NCBI RefSeq assembly: GCF_000814845.2
Contig: NZ_CP010431.2
Coordinates: forward strand, 744,001 to 808,000
Direction of reading: 5' to 3'
DNA length: 64,000 bases
Source of the DNA: Pandoraea sputorum
GTDB taxonomy: Bacteria > Pseudomonadota > Gammaproteobacteria > Burkholderiales > Burkholderiaceae
The position numbers and the translations under genes are program-made. The notes beneath the pieces are model-generated. The model searched no databases and had not been told where the DNA came from. It saw nothing but the letters and a program-made list of their open reading frames with translations. Below, piece by piece: positions 17,725-25,592 of this stretch. Numbering within the stretch: the stretch's first letter is position 1; every line of letters starts with the position of its first letter.

Positions 17725-18375
17725 ATGAAGCTCTATTACGTGCCGGGCGCTTGCTCGCTGTCGCCTCACATCGTGCTCAACGAACTGGAGGCGGATTTTT
17801 CGCTGGTGAAGGTCGATTACAAAACGCATACGACAGAAGACGGCCGGGACTTTTATGCGCTCAGTCCCTTCGGCTACGTGCCGTTGCTGGAATTGGCGGA
17901 CGGCACGCGGCTTCGCGAAGGCCCGGCGATTGTGCAGTACCTGGCGGACCGCAAGCCGGAACGAGCATTGGCGCCTGCGAATGGATCGCTTGATCGCTAC
18001 CGACTTCAGGAGTGGCTGAATTTCCTCAGCACGGAAATCCACAAGGGTTTCATTCCGCTGCTCTATGCGGTGCTCGCGGGGAAGTACGGCACCGAGTCGG
18101 CGAAGCCGAAGCTGGAGGCTCGCTTCAAATGGATCGATGAGCAACTGGCGCAACGGGCGTATCTGATGGGCGATGACTTCACCGTTGCCGATGCTTACCT
18201 GTTCACGCTGACGCAATGGGGGCAGGCGTCGTGGCTTCAGTCCGTCTACAAGGCGAACATCCACTTTGACGACCTGCCCCATTTGCAGCGTTGGTATCGC
18301 CGCGTGCTGGCGCGTCCTTCCGTGCAGCGGGCGCTTGAGGCGGAAGGGCTGACGGTGACGGCGCGCTGCGCCTAA
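17725..18375 (+). CDS. Glutathione S-transferase
   Basis: This 216-residue GST has an N-terminal thioredoxin-like domain (MKLYYVPGACSLSPHIVLNELE) with the Cys at position 10 typical of bacterial beta-class enzymes. The cis-Pro segment GYVPLLEL and glutathione-contacting EGPAIVQYLAD follow, then an all-helical C-terminal domain with the N-capping motif (FTVADAYLF). It should conjugate glutathione to electrophiles in the cytoplasm. It is divergent from an HxlR regulator with a candidate sensor Cys. Its 3' end overlaps the convergent FAD monooxygenase gene by 4 bp. Confidence 0.9.
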   Translation: MKLYYVPGACSLSPHIVLNELEADFSLVKVDYKTHTTEDGRDFYALSPFGYVPLLELADGTRLREGPAIVQYLADRKPERALAPANGSLDRYRLQEWLNFLSTEIHKGFIPLLYAVLAGKYGTESAKPKLEARFKWIDEQLAQRAYLMGDDFTVADAYLFTLTQWGQASWLQSVYKANIHFDDLPHLQRWYRRVLARPSVQRALEAEGLTVTARCA

Positions 18376-19532
18376 CGACGTTGCTCGGCAACCGTGTGGG
18401 GGAGCGCGGACGGCAGCGCGTGACGCTCGCTGTGACCGAACCACGCGGAGAAGGCGCGCGCGCACTCCGCACCGATCTGGGCGGCCCGGTCGAGCATGCC
18501 AGTTTCCTGCGCGCGCACGGCGGCCTGCCAGTCGGGTGCGCTCGTGATGGCCTCCGCAAGTTCTGCGGCGTCGAGCATGGCGAGATTGACGCCAACGCCC
18601 ATGGGCGGCATCACGTGCGCGGCGTCGCCGACGAGTGTGAGCCCCGACGTCGAAGGCCATCGGGTGCCCGGTGGCAGGCTGAAAATCGGGCGTATGGCGG
18701 CGATGTGCTCGGCATCCTCGATCAATGACAGCAGGCGAGGCGACCAGCCCGGAAAGCGTGCGAGCAGCGCCTGCCGGGTGATGTCGGCGAGTGTCTTTTG
18801 CGGCCGGTCGGTGTCGTCGGCATGCGTTCTGAACGCCGCATAGGACCGTATGACGTCGTTGCCATTGCGTTGTGCAAAGAGCGCGGTGCCTGATCCGGGA
18901 CCATTGCCCACGGACATAAGCGTTCCGTGGCCGACCAGCGCCGCGACGTCAGCGTGTCGGCGTTCGACGTCGGAGAACCAGAGTTCGACGAACGTCACAC
19001 CTGTGTACACCGGACGAACGTCGGTGAGCGCGGCTCTGACGGCCGACCCGGCTCCGTCGGCGCCGATGACGAGATCGCATTGGTAGGTGCGTCCGTCGTG
19101 CAGATGGACGATACGGCGACCGCCCGGGGTCTTACCGACGCCAACGACACGCGCTCCCCAGATCACCGTGCTGGCGGGCAACGGTTCGAGCAGAAGTTCA
19201 CGCAATACGAGACGGTCGATCTCGGGGCTGTCGCCGGTGCCGGGGGCGGGAATGTCTTCGAGGAGCGTTTCACCCGTCGCCCAGTCGATGTCGCGAAGCT
19301 CCTGATCGTCGTGACGGGCAATCGCCATATAGGCGTCGAACAAACCGGCTTTCTTCAGCGCAAGCTGACCGTCCGGCACGTGAAGGTCGAGCATGCCGCC
19401 CTGATCGCGCGACGTGGCGCTCGTGTCGGCTTCGAAGACGGTTACGTCAAAGCCATCGCGACACAGCATATTGGCGGCGACAAGTCCGGCCGGTCCGGCC
19501 CCGACGATCACGATGACGGGTTTCTGCGACAT
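18372..19532 (-). CDS. FAD-dependent monooxygenase (PHBH/TetX-like)
   Basis: This 386-residue class A flavoprotein monooxygenase has the Rossmann FAD motif at the N-terminus (VIVGAGPAGLVAANMLCRDG, Glu at the end of strand 2), the central DG motif (CDLVIGADGAGSAVR) and the second FAD motif GDAAHVMPPMGVGVNLAMLDAAEL. The size and order fit TetX-like or small aromatic hydroxylase relatives; the substrate cannot be read from sequence. It is divergent from the AraC-type regulator at 19658, across about 125 bp, and is probably its target. Confidence 0.88.
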   Translation of the reverse strand: MSQKPVIVIVGAGPAGLVAANMLCRDGFDVTVFEADTSATSRDQGGMLDLHVPDGQLALKKAGLFDAYMAIARHDDQELRDIDWATGETLLEDIPAPGTGDSPEIDRLVLRELLLEPLPASTVIWGARVVGVGKTPGGRRIVHLHDGRTYQCDLVIGADGAGSAVRAALTDVRPVYTGVTFVELWFSDVERRHADVAALVGHGTLMSVGNGPGSGTALFAQRNGNDVIRSYAAFRTHADDTDRPQKTLADITRQALLARFPGWSPRLLSLIEDAEHIAAIRPIFSLPPGTRWPSTSGLTLVGDAAHVMPPMGVGVNLAMLDAAELAEAITSAPDWQAAVRAQETGMLDRAAQIGAECARAFSAWFGHSERHALPSALPHTVAEQRR

Positions 19533-19657
19533 TCCTTTCTCCTGAGCACAACGCCGACATAGCGTTCATGACGCACTCTATCGGTGGCCGTGATTGCCCC
19601 GTTATCCGCATAAGGTCAAAATATGCTGAAAATCGGCCAACTCTGGATTCCGCGCTC

Positions 19658-20443
19658 ATGCCACGCAGCCTCGGGAAAATCGATCACGAACACGAAACGC
19701 TGGCAGGTTTCGGTGTTGACGACACACGTCCGGAGAGCATCCGCCGCCTGAATCGATGGCATCGGCACGCGCAGGGGCAATTGATCTATATCGGCGCGGG
19801 GCATTTTCATATCCGCACCGACTTCGGCGCGTGGCTGGTGCCGCCGCAGCGTGCCGTGTGGATTCCGCCGGATCTGATGCACTGGGGTGAGTTGAAGGGG
19901 GTGAAGACCGGCGCGAACATCCTGCTTGCCCCCGCGTATTGCGAGACCTTGCCCGAACGTCCGCAGGTGCTCTCGGTCGGGCCGTTGTTCGAAGCGCTGA
20001 TTCAGCGCGTGGCGGGATGGCGTGCGGACGTTGTGACGTCGCCGGAGGAGGCGCGCGTCATGGCGGTGCTGATCGACGAGATTCGCGCGGCACGGCATGA
20101 ACCGTTACACCTGCCGATGCCCAGTGACAAGCGCCTGCTCAAGATGACGGCGCTGGTGCTCAATGAGCCGGGCCGCGAGCATTCGCTTGAGGCGCTGTCG
20201 TCGATGGCCGGACTGTCGACGCGCACGGCACGACGCCTGTTCGCGGCGTCGGTTGGCATGACGTTGTCGGAGTGGCGTCAGCAGGCGAGGCTCATGCGCG
20301 CCGTCGAGATGCTATCGGAAGGTGAGGCGGTGTCGGTGATTGCCGATGTGCTGGGTTACGCGAGCCCCAGTAATTTCATCGCGATGTTTCGCTCGGTGTT
20401 CGGTGTCACCCCAGGGAAATACGTCGCGAGCGCGCGCGCCTAG
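19658..20443 (+). CDS. AraC family transcriptional regulator
   Basis: This regulator of about 261 residues has an N-terminal cupin-type sensor (HRHAQGQLIYIGAGHFHIRTDFGAWLVPPQRAVWIPP, His residues typical of this group) and a C-terminal double helix-turn-helix (LEALSSMAGLSTRTARRLFAASVGMTLSEWRQQARL, then VIADVLGYASPSNFIAMFRSVFGVTPGKY). I chose ATG 19658; the frame is open to 19568, but the extra 30 residues are unlike the family. It is divergent from the FAD monooxygenase gene. Regulators of this build often control one neighbouring oxidoreductase or efflux gene. Confidence 0.88.
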   Translation: MPRSLGKIDHEHETLAGFGVDDTRPESIRRLNRWHRHAQGQLIYIGAGHFHIRTDFGAWLVPPQRAVWIPPDLMHWGELKGVKTGANILLAPAYCETLPERPQVLSVGPLFEALIQRVAGWRADVVTSPEEARVMAVLIDEIRAARHEPLHLPMPSDKRLLKMTALVLNEPGREHSLEALSSMAGLSTRTARRLFAASVGMTLSEWRQQARLMRAVEMLSEGEAVSVIADVLGYASPSNFIAMFRSVFGVTPGKYVASARA

Positions 20444-20466
20444 CGCAAGACTCCGTACCGCGCACA

Positions 20467-20482
20467 CGCCCGACGTCGGGCG
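20467..20482. repeat. 16 bp perfect palindrome between convergent genes
   Basis: CGCCCGACGTCGGGCG is a perfect palindrome in the 52 bp between the convergent AraC gene and the binding-protein-like gene. As RNA it forms a 6 bp GC stem with an ACGT loop. It may serve as a terminator hairpin for either strand, but there is no U-tract. Confidence 0.35.
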
Positions 20483-20495
20483 CAAATGCCGACGC

Positions 20496-21227
20496 TTACT
20501 CCGTCGGTGCGACGCTCACGCCCGTGATGCCGTGTCGCTTCATTGCGTCGGCCACGAAGCCTTCGCGCTTCATGTCTTCCACGAACGTCTTGAGGTAAGC
20601 CAATGCGCCTTCGCCGCGCGTGATCGGCACGCCCATCGCCTGACGAATGACCATGAAGCGTTCGTCCAGCAGGCGATAACCGGTGAGGTTCGCCACGTCC
20701 TGTTCCAACTGCTGTTTGACGCCAGCGGCCACTTCGCAGCCGGTGTCGATGAACGTCTTGATCACCGTCGGCGACGTCGGCGCGCGCACGATCTCGGCAT
20801 GTTTGAGTTCGCGTGTCAGAAACAGATCATAGGCGCTGCCATGACCGACGACCACACGGGTGCCCGCATGATCGACGTCCGCATTGGTTTTGACGGGGGA
20901 CGCATCGCGCACGAGGTAATAGCCCTCGATCAGGACGTACGGCGATGTAAAGCCGATTGTCGCCGCGCGGCGCGGATCGATGGCGAAGAAGCCCACGTCA
21001 GCCTGCTCGTTCGTGACCGTCTCCACGGATTTGCCTGCTGCGTCGACCACCACCAGTTCCAGTTCGACCCCGAGCCGCTTTGCCAGCGCGCCCGCGAGAT
21101 CGACCGAGATGCCAGTGGGACGCGATTGCGCATCGACGCCCGCAAGAATCGGGTTGCCGAGATTGATGCAGGCGCGCAGCACGCCAGTCGGTGCAAAGGC
21201 TTCGAGCAAAGTACGGTCAGGCGTCAT
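20496..21227 (-). CDS. Family 3 solute-binding-like protein without signal peptide
   Basis: This protein of about 243 residues matches the periplasmic binding protein type 2 fold of amino acid transporters (GVLRACINLGNPILAG, then ISVDLAGALAKRLGVELELVVVDAAGKSVE, then ADVGFFAIDPRRA). It starts MTPDRTLLEAFAPTG, and neither this start nor the open extension to TTG 21284 gives a signal peptide. No permease or ATPase gene is adjacent. Such orphan cytoplasmic members may bind a ligand for sensing or have lost transport function. The neighbours are an AraC gene (convergent) and a TetR gene (same strand, upstream). Confidence 0.78.
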   Translation of the reverse strand: MTPDRTLLEAFAPTGVLRACINLGNPILAGVDAQSRPTGISVDLAGALAKRLGVELELVVVDAAGKSVETVTNEQADVGFFAIDPRRAATIGFTSPYVLIEGYYLVRDASPVKTNADVDHAGTRVVVGHGSAYDLFLTRELKHAEIVRAPTSPTVIKTFIDTGCEVAAGVKQQLEQDVANLTGYRLLDERFMVIRQAMGVPITRGEGALAYLKTFVEDMKREGFVADAMKRHGITGVSVAPTE

Positions 21228-21346
21228 GATGGACCCGTAAGAGGAAGGGAAACGTGGAAGGTGACGACTCGAGAATACCGGCAATCATGTGTCGGCGAAG
21301 AAGGTGAATCTGTCCCATCGGGAGCCTCCGAGCGCCCCCGTAGTCG

Positions 21347-21991
21347 TCAGTGGTCTTTGCGGACCGGCTCAGTCATCGGCTGATTCAGTGCGGCATCCCA
21401 CATCCCCATCGCGTCGGTGACGGCCTTCTCAATGACCGCCTGTCGGACGCGATCGCGGGCAAGCACAGACAGTCCCTGAAAAAAACAGTCGAATGCGATG
21501 GCCAGTGACGCCGGATCCGTGCTGCTGCGCAGTTCCCCGCTCTTGATGCCGCGCGACACGCAGGCACGGAAGCCGGCGCGCGTGCGATTGCGCACCTCCC
21601 GCAGCAACTGGGTGACGGCTTCGCTGCCGATGGAACTGGCGCCGACAACGCCCAGCGCGACCATACAGCCCTTCGGGTGGCCACTCTCAGTCTGCATCCG
21701 TGCCGACCGGAGCAGCGCCAGGAACACGCTCTCCCGTGGCGGAAGCGACGGGTCATGGAGACTACGGGTCACCTTGCCGTAAATCTCCATGTATCGCTCC
21801 AGCGCCTCTTTGTACAGCGCCTCCTTTGACTCGAAGGCCGCATAGAAGCTGGGCGCGGAGATGCCTCCGGCGATCGCTGCCTTCAACTGCGACAAAGACG
21901 TCGATTCGTAGCCATGTTCCCAGAACAGGTGCATCGCCGAAATGACCGCCGCATCGCGGTCGAACGTCCGTGGCCGACCCCGCTGAACCAT
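21347..21991 (-). CDS. TetR family transcriptional regulator
   Basis: This TetR-type repressor has about 214 residues. The DNA-binding domain is RGRPRTFDRDAAVISAMHLFWEHGYESTSLSQLKAAIAGGISAPSFYAAFESKEALYKEALERY, with a ligand-binding helical domain after it (GHPKGCMVALGVV is typical of the AcrR/YxaF-like group). ATG 21991 follows GGAG at a spacing of 6; upstream ATGs at 21997 and 22003 are possible. It is divergent from the SnoaL-like/MFS operon at 22223. Two GTACC-N4-GRTAY palindromes lie in that promoter region, and a GATAC-N5-GATAC repeat at 22017-22031 lies just upstream of its own gene. It likely represses both units. Confidence 0.88.
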   Translation of the reverse strand: MVQRGRPRTFDRDAAVISAMHLFWEHGYESTSLSQLKAAIAGGISAPSFYAAFESKEALYKEALERYMEIYGKVTRSLHDPSLPPRESVFLALLRSARMQTESGHPKGCMVALGVVGASSIGSEAVTQLLREVRNRTRAGFRACVSRGIKSGELRSSTDPASLAIAFDCFFQGLSVLARDRVRQAVIEKAVTDAMGMWDAALNQPMTEPVRKDH

Positions 21992-22016
21992 AGTCATCTC
22001 CATTTGCAAAGAAATA

Positions 22017-22031
22017 GATACTAGTCGATAC
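22017..22031. repeat. GATAC direct repeat upstream of TetR gene
   Basis: GATAC-TAGTC-GATAC lies 26 bp upstream of the TetR start. GATAC is also the right half of the strong palindrome at 22193-22218, so this may be a weaker autoregulatory site for the same repressor. The evidence is only the shared half-site. Confidence 0.3.
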
Positions 22032-22096
22032 AAAATCATGAGGCAAGTCCGGGCATGTAGTTTGCCGCACAGTGCAGCGGGTCATTCAAGAGTGCG

Positions 22097-22126
22097 TTGA
22101 CACGGTCTTCCATATCGCCTTATATT
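22097..22126 (+). promoter_or_regulatory. Sigma-70 promoter of SnoaL-like/MFS operon
   Basis: A consensus TTGACA (22097-22102) is followed after 18 bp by TATATT (22121-22126), five of six matches to the -10 consensus. Transcription would begin near 22133, inside the first GTACC palindrome, leaving a leader of about 90 nt before the ATG at 22223. Confidence 0.6.
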
Positions 22127-22127
22127 T

Positions 22128-22141
22128 GTACCACTCGGTAT
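22128..22141. promoter_or_regulatory. TetR operator candidate 1
   Basis: GTACC-ACTC-GGTAT is an imperfect palindrome directly downstream of the -10 box and covering the predicted start of transcription. Its half-sites match the second palindrome at 22193-22218. A repressor bound here would block the promoter. The divergent TetR gene at 21347-21991 is the obvious candidate. Confidence 0.5.
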
Positions 22142-22157
22142 TTAAATAAAGAGCAGA

Positions 22158-22188
22158 GCGAGGTCTCCCATGAACCTCGCATTTTTTT
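22158..22188 (+). terminator. Intrinsic terminator in the operon leader (attenuator candidate)
   Basis: A 7 bp stem GCGAGGT/ACCTCGC (22158-22164 with 22174-22180), a 9 nt loop, then one A and seven T's. It lies between the promoter at 22097-22126 and the first gene at 22223, and no plus-strand gene ends upstream that it could terminate. It would therefore stop transcripts from the operon's own promoter unless opened, for example by a ribosome on the six-codon ORF that starts in its loop. Confidence 0.6.
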
Positions 22189-22190
22189 AG
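22170..22190 (+). CDS. Possible leader peptide MNLAFF overlapping the attenuator
   Basis: ATG 22170 opens a six-codon ORF (MNLAFF, stop TAG at 22188-22190). An AGG at 22161-22163, within GCGAGG, is 6 bp upstream. The ribosome site is in the 5' arm of the terminator stem, and codons 2-4 form the 3' arm, so translation would prevent the hairpin. This is the arrangement of translation-controlled leaders of some resistance genes. A chance occurrence is possible because the ORF is so short. Confidence 0.3.
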   Translation: MNLAFF

Positions 22191-22192
22191 TA

Positions 22193-22218
22193 ATTTATGT
22201 ACCAATTGATACGTAAAT
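22193..22218. promoter_or_regulatory. TetR operator candidate 2, 26 bp palindrome
   Basis: A 26 bp imperfect palindrome centred on CAATTG (22 of 26 positions symmetric), with core GTACC-AATT-GATAC, ends 4 bp before the ATG at 22223. It shares the core with the palindrome at 22128-22141; the centres are 71 bp apart. It covers the place where a ribosome site should be, and no clear ribosome site is seen for that gene. Confidence 0.55.
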
Positions 22219-22222
22219 ACCC

Positions 22223-22696
22223 ATGTCCAAAGAACTCGAAGCACGCCTTGACGCCCTCGAAAGCCGTTTCGCCATCGATGCGCTGATCGCTAACTACGCC
22301 GAGGCGTTCGACTCCATGAACATCGAGCTGCTGGCCACGCTCTGGCATCCTGAGTCGCGACTGCTACTGGGCGCGAACGGAAACGCCGAGGGCCTGGAGG
22401 CAATCCTGGCGCAAGCACGCATCAACATGAAGCGCATGCCGTACATGCATCATTGGATGGCGAACGCACTGATTACTGTGGACGGTGACAACGGCCACGG
22501 CCTGGTGGCGGCGGACTGTCTTTTCTACGATGTCGAGCAGGGCGCACTTCAGGTAAGCGGCCAATACCGCGACGTCTATCAGCGCCGCGAAGGCCGCTGG
22601 GCGTTCCTGGAGCGCACCTTCACCATGCACTACGCCACGCCGCTACAGAACTGGCAGCCCATCACAGGCACGGAACGCTTTGGCCGTCCGGCCTGA
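22223..22696 (+). CDS. SnoaL-like (NTF2 fold) protein
   Basis: This 157-residue protein has the pattern of the SnoaL_4 group of NTF2-like domains: a start with two helices (LEARLDALESRFAIDALIANYAEAFDSMNIELLATLWHPESRLLLG), a central MHHWMANALITVDGDNGHG strand pair, and a closing YRDVYQRREGRWAFLERTF sheet. Members are isomerases, dehydratases or hydrolases in aromatic and polyketide metabolism, or ligand-binding proteins. It is followed after 29 bp by the MFS exporter and preceded by the attenuator-like leader. The pair may detoxify and expel a small aromatic compound; that is inference. Confidence 0.8.
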   Translation: MSKELEARLDALESRFAIDALIANYAEAFDSMNIELLATLWHPESRLLLGANGNAEGLEAILAQARINMKRMPYMHHWMANALITVDGDNGHGLVAADCLFYDVEQGALQVSGQYRDVYQRREGRWAFLERTFTMHYATPLQNWQPITGTERFGRPA

Positions 22697-22725
22697 CGCG
22701 GCCGCGCACGCCGAGACCTATACAT

Positions 22726-24156
22726 ATGACAACCTCTTCCACGCGTCGATGGTCGGCGTTCGCGGTGTTGCTGGTGGGCGCATTTATGCCTCCGCTGGAC
22801 TTTTTCATCGTGAACGTCGCTTTGCCGTCCATTCAAAGCACGCTCCACGCGAGCGCTGCAGAGTTGCAACTTGTCATCTCCGGATACGCCGCGGCCTACG
22901 CGGTCTTCCTTATTACGGGAGGCCGACTAGGCGACCTCTTCGGGCGGCGGAGGATCTTTCTGATCGGCGTCACGGGATTTGGACTGACATCGGTGATCTG
23001 CGGTCTGGCAACTTCACCCGCCGTACTGATCCTCGGGCGTGTGCTGCAGGGGCTCAGTGCCGCCGCCATGGCACCGCAAGGACTGGCCTCCATTCACGCT
23101 TTGTTCCCGGAGAAGGAGCGCGCGCGCGCTTTGGGCCTCTACGGCGCCGCGGTGGGGCTGGCCGCCGTCGCCGCGCAGGCGCTCGGGGGCGCGCTGATCG
23201 TTGCGGACATCTTTCACCTGACGTGGCGCGTCGTCTTTCTCATCAATTTGCCGGTCGTCGTCGCGGTCCTGATTTTCGGATTGCCGTTGCTACCCGACGT
23301 CCGTGGCGACAGCCCGGCCCCCGTAGACCGGACCGGGGTGCTACTCTGCGCGCTCACGCTGGGCTTGCTCATCGTGCCTCTGGTCGAAGGGCGGGAACTA
23401 GGTTGGCCGTGGTGGGCGTGCGCGATGCTGATCGCGTGCCCCATCGCTGGGGTAGCCTTCTGCAAATATGAGGTGGCTTACGCTCGCCGGGGCGGGATGC
23501 CTCTGATCAGCGTGGCGTTGATCCGAAGGCCCGGCCTGTTGAGCGGGCTTACCGGGGTGCTCTTCTTTTACGTCGTCTCCGCTTTCTTCCTGACGTTTTC
23601 CGTCTATCTCCAGGCGGCGCTCGGGATGAGTCCACTCGAAACAGGCCTGGTCTTCCTACCGTTCGGCGTTGGTGCCTTCATCGGGCCGCTGACGACGCCC
23701 TTGGCCATCCGCCTCTTCGGCGACCGCGTCCCCGCCATCGGTATGACGCTGGAGGTTGCGGGCTGCGCGCTCCTCGCCGCCCTCGTGGCCGGTGCGCCCG
23801 GACAGATGCCGGCTCAGTTTCCACTGACTGCGGCGGTCGCACTTCTTGGATTCGGCCAAGGCTGGGCGCTGCCTACGCTGGTGCGCTCAATCATCAATCG
23901 GGCACCGGTCACAGGTTCCGGCATGATTGCGGGCATCACGAATTCGGCGTTGCAAATCAGTGCAGCACTGGGTGTCGCCGTCATCGGCGGCGTATTCTTC
24001 AGCGTCGCGGGGACCGCACCAGATCCTTTGTCTCTCGCCAAAGCGCTCGTCGTCGCAATGATGTGTGTCGGCGGCAGTCTGGCCGTCTCTGCCGTCCTGT
24101 CCATCGTCGCTTCAAGATCGAGCATTCATGCCGCGGCGAGGGCCACCGCTCGTTGA
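22726..24156 (+). CDS. MFS drug-type exporter, DHA2 (14-helix) family
   Basis: This 476-residue major facilitator has about 14 hydrophobic helices, a PPLDFFIVNVALPSIQ motif in helix 1 (the D1 motif of DHA2 exporters) and motif A in loop 2-3 (GGRLGDLFGRRRIFLIG). DHA2 pumps such as EmrB or QacA export drugs and organic compounds using the proton gradient. It follows the SnoaL-like gene in one operon controlled from the divergent TetR region. No membrane fusion protein gene is adjacent, so it may work alone. The 3' end converges on the tcuC gene. Confidence 0.88.
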   Translation: MTTSSTRRWSAFAVLLVGAFMPPLDFFIVNVALPSIQSTLHASAAELQLVISGYAAAYAVFLITGGRLGDLFGRRRIFLIGVTGFGLTSVICGLATSPAVLILGRVLQGLSAAAMAPQGLASIHALFPEKERARALGLYGAAVGLAAVAAQALGGALIVADIFHLTWRVVFLINLPVVVAVLIFGLPLLPDVRGDSPAPVDRTGVLLCALTLGLLIVPLVEGRELGWPWWACAMLIACPIAGVAFCKYEVAYARRGGMPLISVALIRRPGLLSGLTGVLFFYVVSAFFLTFSVYLQAALGMSPLETGLVFLPFGVGAFIGPLTTPLAIRLFGDRVPAIGMTLEVAGCALLAALVAGAPGQMPAQFPLTAAVALLGFGQGWALPTLVRSIINRAPVTGSGMIAGITNSALQISAALGVAVIGGVFFSVAGTAPDPLSLAKALVVAMMCVGGSLAVSAVLSIVASRSSIHAAARATAR

Positions 24157-24192
24157 GTCCGGCTTGCCATCGCTCTCGACTTGAGCGGGCGC

Positions 24193-25533
24193 TCACCCGT
24201 TGACTTGCTCACGGACGCCCGCTCCAGACAGGGACGTCTCGTTAGAAGAGCGTCGACGATACAGCCCGAGCGTTGCACAGAGGCCGCACAGCGCTGCGAA
24301 GCTTAGCCAGTAGCCAGGTGCGGCCTTGTCATGCAGGGCCTCAATCAGATATGTCGAGATGGCAGGCGTGAAGCCACCGAACAATGCCGTTGCAAGGCTG
24401 AACGCCAGCGAGAAGCCCGCGACGCGCACTTCGACCGGCATCAGTTCGGTGAGTGCTGCGACCATCGCGCCGTTGTACATGCCGAAGAAGAACGAGAACC
24501 ACAGTAGTACGATCAGCATACGCGCGAAGCTGGGCGCATCGGCGAGCCAGGACAGCGCCGGATAAGCCGTGAAGATCGTCAGCACCGAAATGGTGACCAG
24601 CAGCGGCTTGCGGCCAACACGATCGGAGATCGCGCCGCCGATCGGTAGCCAGACGAAATTGGATGCCGCGACGAGCAACGTCACCATCAGACTGTCGGAG
24701 GTCGACAGCTTTAGCACCGACTTCCCGAACGTCGGCGTATAGACGGTGATGAGATAGAAGGTGGTCGTCGTCATTGCCGTGAGCAGCATGCCGCCGATGA
24801 CGGTGCGCCAGTGGGCGAGCAGGATGGAAAAAATCTCACGTGCCTGCGGACGATGCTGGCGCGCTTCGAACGCCGCGGTCTCCTGCAGCGAACGGCGCAG
24901 CACGAACAGAAATGGCACGATCGCGCAGCCAATGAAAAATGGGATTCGCCAGCCCCATGCGCCGATCTGCTGCGCGGACATCCATTGGTTCAGCGCATAG
25001 CCGATCGCCGCCGCCACGACGATGGCGACCTGCTGGCTTGCAGACTGCCAGCTCGTGTAAAAGCCCTTGTTACCGGGCGTCGCCATTTCTGCGAGATAGA
25101 CCGACACGCCGCCCAGCTCCGCGCCCGCCGAGAAGCCCTGCAAAAGACGCCCGATCAGCACGAGCACGGGGGCGATCAGACCGATGGTCGCGTATCCCGG
25201 CACGCAAGCAATCAGGACCGTACCGCTTGCCATGATCGACAGCGTAACGATCAGTCCCTTGCGCCGTCCCACTCTGTCAATATAGGCACCGAGAAAGATT
25301 GCGCCGAGCGGGCGCATCAGAAATCCCGCGCCGAACACGGCAAAGGTGAGCATCAGCGAAGCGAACTCACTGGAGGACGGGAAAAAGATCTTTGAGATCG
25401 ACGTCGCGTAGAAGCCGAACAGAAAGAAATCGAACTGTTCGATGAAATTGCCGCTGGTCACACGCAACACGGCGACAGCTCTCCTCATGGACGACACGCC
25501 GGGCGTAGCAGCGATCGGTTCTGTGCGGTTCAT
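24193..25533 (-). CDS. tcuC: MFS tricarballylate/citrate-proton symporter TcuC
   Basis: This 446-residue MFS carrier belongs to the metabolite:H+ symporter (MHS) family, with [20 protein letters not shown] in helix 1, [13 protein letters not shown] as motif A, and [19 protein letters not shown] before helix 5. ATG 25533 is preceded by AGGAGACATA; the open frame continues to 25884 but is non-family. It is the last gene of tcuABC, as in Salmonella, where TcuC imports tricarballylate. A citrate carrier (CitA-like) of the same family is the alternative. A 7 bp GC hairpin lies just upstream (25567-25584). Confidence 0.85.
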   Translation of the reverse strand: MNRTEPIAATPGVSSMRRAVAVLRVTSGNFIEQFDFFLFGFYATSISKIFFPSSSEFASLMLTFAVFGAGFLMRPLGAIFLGAYIDRVGRRKGLIVTLSIMASGTVLIACVPGYATIGLIAPVLVLIGRLLQGFSAGAELGGVSVYLAEMATPGNKGFYTSWQSASQQVAIVVAAAIGYALNQWMSAQQIGAWGWRIPFFIGCAIVPFLFVLRRSLQETAAFEARQHRPQAREIFSILLAHWRTVIGGMLLTAMTTTTFYLITVYTPTFGKSVLKLSTSDSLMVTLLVAASNFVWLPIGGAISDRVGRKPLLVTISVLTIFTAYPALSWLADAPSFARMLIVLLWFSFFFGMYNGAMVAALTELMPVEVRVAGFSLAFSLATALFGGFTPAISTYLIEALHDKAAPGYWLSFAALCGLCATLGLYRRRSSNETSLSGAGVREQVNG

Positions 25534-25566
25534 TATGTCTCCTGATTTTTGTCTTGTATGGGGTGA

Positions 25567-25584
25567 CGGGCGCTCACGCGCCCG
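25567..25584 (-). other. Intra-operon GC hairpin between tcuB and tcuC
   Basis: CGGGCGC and GCGCCCG form a 7 bp stem with a 4 nt loop in the 59 bp gap between tcuB and tcuC. There is no U-tract, so it may act in mRNA stability or partial attenuation rather than termination. Confidence 0.35.
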
Positions 25585-25592
25585 ATCGACGG

